DNA of 8,996 bases from Phenylobacterium sp. (GTDB taxonomy: Bacteria > Pseudomonadota > Alphaproteobacteria > Caulobacterales > Caulobacteraceae): contig JAHUZY010000327.1 of the NCBI GenBank assembly GCA_019264505.1, positions 1 to 8,996 on the forward strand, written 5' to 3'. Below the pieces are notes generated by a model. It searched no databases. It saw nothing but the letters and a program-made list of their open reading frames with translations, and was not told the DNA's origin. Positions 7,128 to 8,996 of the stretch are shown in pieces. The position numbers and the translations under genes are program-made. The first letter of the stretch is position 1. Each line of letters begins with the position of its first letter.

Positions 7128-8735
7128 ATGACGACCAAGCCCCAATCCCTTCGCCGCCAGCTGATGGCGGCCGGCCTCGCCGTCGGGCTCCTGTCGGCGG
7201 GCGCTCCGCTCGCCCAGGCCCAGGACTATGATGTCCTGATCCGCGGCGGCCTGCTGTTCGACGGCACCGGCGCAGAGGGCCGCGCCGCCGATGTGGCCAT
7301 CAAGGGCGACCGCATCGTCGAGGTGGGCGAGATCCCGGCGAGCGCGACGGCCGCCACCGTGGTCGACGCCTCGGGCAAGTACGTCTCTCCAGGCTTCATC
7401 GACACCCATTCCCACGCCGCCCCGGGCATCGAGACGCCGGAACTGGCGCCGGCCATCTCGGTCCTCACCCAGGGGATCACCACGGCGATGATCAATCCGG
7501 ACGGCGGCGGCCCGGCCGACCTGCGCCCGCAGGTGGCGGCCATCGAGGCGAACAGGCCGGGCGTCAACGTCATCCCGATGATCGGCCATAATGGGGTTCG
7601 CCGCGAGGTCATGGGCCTTGAGAACCGTAAACCCACGGCCGCCGAGCTGGCGGAAATGCAGGGCCTGGTGCGGCAGGCCATGACCTTCGGCGCGCTCGGC
7701 ATGTCCAGCGGTCCCTTCTATGTGCCGGGCAAGTACTCCGACACGTCCGAGATCGCCGCCCTGGCCAAGGTGGCCGCGGAGTTTCCCAACGCCTTTCACA
7801 CCAGCCATATCCGCGATGAGTCCAGCTATGACATCGGCGTGCTGGCCTCGGTGGCCGAGCTGATCGAGGTCTCCCGCCAGACCGGGATCACCGGCGTGGT
7901 CAGCCATATGAAGATGCTCGGCCCCACGGTCTGGGGCCTGTCGGACGATGCGGTGGAGATGATCGAGGCCGCCCGGGCCGAGGGCCTGTCCATCTGGGCC
8001 GACCAGTACCCTTACGCCGCCTCCAGCACCGGCCTGTCGGCGGCCCTGATCCCTGGCTGGGCGCAGGAGGGCGGGCAGGACGCTTTGTCCAAGCGCCTGC
8101 AGAACCCCGAACAGCGGGCTCTGATCCGCGAGGGCATGGTCGAAAACCTGGCCCGCCGGGCCGGCGCCAACGCCATCATGATCTCGAGCTACAGCGCCGA
8201 TCCGTCCCTGGAGGGGATGCGCCTGGACGAGATCGCGCGGCGCAACCTGAAGGACCCGCTGGACACCGCCATCGACTTGCTGATCAAGGGCGGGGCCGGC
8301 ATCGTCTCGTTCAACATGAATGAGGATGACCTGGAGCTGCTGATGAAGCAGCCCTGGATGATGACCTCGTCGGACGGCGCCCTGGTGACCTTTGGCGAGG
8401 GGGCCGAGCATCCCCGGGCCTATGGCGCCTATCCCCGCAAGCTGCGGCGCTATGTGCTCGACCGCAAGGTGATCAGCATGGCCCAGGCGATCCATTCGTC
8501 CAGCGGTCTGCCGGCTCAGGTCTTCGCCATCCCCGATCGCGGGCTGATCAAGCCCGGCTACTACGCCGACGTGCTGGTCTTCGACCCGGAGACGGTGCGC
8601 GACGTGGCCACCTATCCCAAGCCGCACGCCTATTCAGAGGGCATGACCTACGTCTTCGTCAACGGCAAGGCGGCCCTGGCGCAAGGCGAAGTGACCGCCG
8701 AACGCGCCGGCCGGGTGATCCTGCGCGGCCGCTAG
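7128..8735 (+). CDS. Exported N-acyl-D-amino-acid deacylase family amidohydrolase (paralogue 2)
   Basis: A 535-residue paralogue of deacylase 1. From the mature N-terminus (QDYDVLIRGG) to the end it aligns without gaps, with 383 of 505 positions identical by hand count. The signal peptide has SLRRQLMAAG (7-16), a weaker twin-arginine pattern, and an AQA-QDYD cleavage site near 31. Conserved residues: HSH (94, 96), FHTSHIRDESS (H224, H227), VVSHMKMLG (H260), SSDG (D416), HPRAYGAYPR. NPDGGG (123-128) again stands where classical D-aminoacylases have GNCG. Start: ATG pairs at 7125 and 7128; GAGG at 7117-7120 gives four and seven bases of spacing, so 7128 is preferred, and an upstream GTG at 7083 is unlikely. 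It is transcribed away from the receptor, with a matching upstream module, and is followed by a third family member on the same strand. Periplasmic hydrolysis of an N-acylated or D-residue substrate is inferred. Confidence 0.92.
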   Translation: MTTKPQSLRRQLMAAGLAVGLLSAGAPLAQAQDYDVLIRGGLLFDGTGAEGRAADVAIKGDRIVEVGEIPASATAATVVDASGKYVSPGFIDTHSHAAPGIETPELAPAISVLTQGITTAMINPDGGGPADLRPQVAAIEANRPGVNVIPMIGHNGVRREVMGLENRKPTAAELAEMQGLVRQAMTFGALGMSSGPFYVPGKYSDTSEIAALAKVAAEFPNAFHTSHIRDESSYDIGVLASVAELIEVSRQTGITGVVSHMKMLGPTVWGLSDDAVEMIEAARAEGLSIWADQYPYAASSTGLSAALIPGWAQEGGQDALSKRLQNPEQRALIREGMVENLARRAGANAIMISSYSADPSLEGMRLDEIARRNLKDPLDTAIDLLIKGGAGIVSFNMNEDDLELLMKQPWMMTSSDGALVTFGEGAEHPRAYGAYPRKLRRYVLDRKVISMAQAIHSSSGLPAQVFAIPDRGLIKPGYYADVLVFDPETVRDVATYPKPHAYSEGMTYVFVNGKAALAQGEVTAERAGRVILRGR

Positions 8736-8750
8736 CCGCGCCGGCCAGGG

Positions 8751-8781
8751 CTGGCGCCGTCTCCCCCACAGGCGGCGCCGG
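8751..8781 (+). terminator. Possible weak terminator hairpin between the second and third deacylase genes
   Basis: A 9-bp stem, CTGGCGCCG/CGGCGCCGG, with one T-G wobble and a 13-base loop begins 16 bases after the stop codon of deacylase 2. It is followed by a pyrimidine-rich but broken stretch, CCTTCTTT. It could reduce, rather than block, read-through into the next gene. GC-rich self-complementary words such as GGCGCC are common in this genome, so chance is a real alternative. Confidence 0.4.
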
Positions 8782-8823
8782 TCCGAACCTTCTTTGACAC
8801 CCCTTCAGGCCAGGAGCCCGCCG

Positions 8824-8996
8824 ATGCGCCGCGCGACCTTGAGATCCTTGCTGCTCGCCACCGCCCTGATGGGGGCGGGCGCGGTCCAGGCCGCCGAGTT
8901 CGACCTGGTGATCCTGGGCGGGCAGGTGGTGGACGGGACGGGCAAGCCTGCCTATCGCGCCGACCTGGCCATCAAGGGCGACCGGATCGTGAAGAT
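8824..8996 (+). CDS. N-terminus of a third exported amidohydrolase (partial)
   Basis: The first 57 codons of a gene cut by the window edge. AGGAG seven bases before the ATG is a good ribosome site. MRRATLRSLLLATALMGAGA followed by VQA-AEFD is a signal peptide with cleavage near residue 23. Next come FDLVILGGQVVDGTGKPAYRADLAIKGDRIVK, the beta-sandwich entry strand of the amidohydrolase/D-aminoacylase family. It resembles the other two (VLIRGG...DGTGAEG...DVAIKGDRIVE) but is clearly more diverged than they are from each other. The signal looks Sec-like: the RR at 2-3 is not followed by a Tat consensus. It lies 88 bases after deacylase 2 on the same strand and could be co-transcribed. The catalytic part is outside the window, so activity cannot be judged. 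Confidence 0.82.
   Translation, partial: MRRATLRSLLLATALMGAGAVQAAEFDLVILGGQVVDGTGKPAYRADLAIKGDRIVK

Noticed and set aside
7065..8627. A 520-codon minus-strand open frame opposite deacylase 2, and a similar one at 2008-3588 opposite deacylase 1
   Set aside because: The two resemble each other only because they are the antisense of paralogous genes. Their composition is that of shadow frames.
8794..8800. TTGACAC before the third deacylase as a third copy of the promoter module
   Set aside because: The 18-bp upstream block is absent, and a -10 at normal spacing would fall in the ribosome binding site.
1..8996. Mobile element, phage, defence system or CRISPR
   Set aside because: No transposase, integrase, nuclease or toxin-antitoxin coding sequence, and no regularly spaced repeats were seen. 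The inverted similarity is explained by the two deacylase paralogues and the promoter module.

Overview
The window looks like chromosomal DNA from a GC-rich alphaproteobacterium, most likely Caulobacteraceae (Caulobacter/Phenylobacterium type). This rests on the strong G/C bias at third codon positions, the large TonB-dependent receptor with a VEEVVVTGTR-type N-terminus, and the company of exported amidohydrolases. The taxonomic call is inference from style, since there is no rRNA or other marker here.

Layout: (1) Positions 1-1911, minus strand: the end of an operon with a MoxR-family AAA+ ATPase, a DUF58 protein and, overlapping it by ATGA, the first codons of a third gene that leaves the window. 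(2) Positions 1981-6555, minus strand: a 937-residue TonB-dependent receptor followed by an exported amidohydrolase of the N-acyl-D-amino-acid deacylase family. Each is followed by a GC-rich hairpin. (3) Positions 6556-7127: a 572-bp divergent intergenic region. (4) Positions 7128 to the end, plus strand: a second deacylase paralogue, then the N-terminus of a third, related exported amidohydrolase cut by the window edge.

The core is a receptor bracketed by two paralogous hydrolases on opposite strands. A hand alignment gives 383 identities over 505 positions (about 76%) without a single gap. In the intergenic region, the receptor gene and the second deacylase gene each carry the same 34-bp upstream module, in opposite orientations: an 18-bp block matching at 17 of 18 bases, exactly 9 bp of unrelated sequence, then TTGACAC. 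I see this as a shared promoter/operator module and it is the most notable finding. It suggests that uptake (receptor) and periplasmic hydrolysis (deacylases) respond to one signal. The likely job is to import and cut a D-amino-acid-containing or N-acylated compound; the actual substrate cannot be read from sequence. The deacylases lack the cysteine zinc ligand of classical D-aminoacylases, with NPDGGG in its place, so they should not be assumed to be true D-aminoacylases.

I see no CRISPR, phage, insertion sequence, tRNA or rRNA. The locus reads as a nutrient-acquisition island rather than a defence or mobile system.
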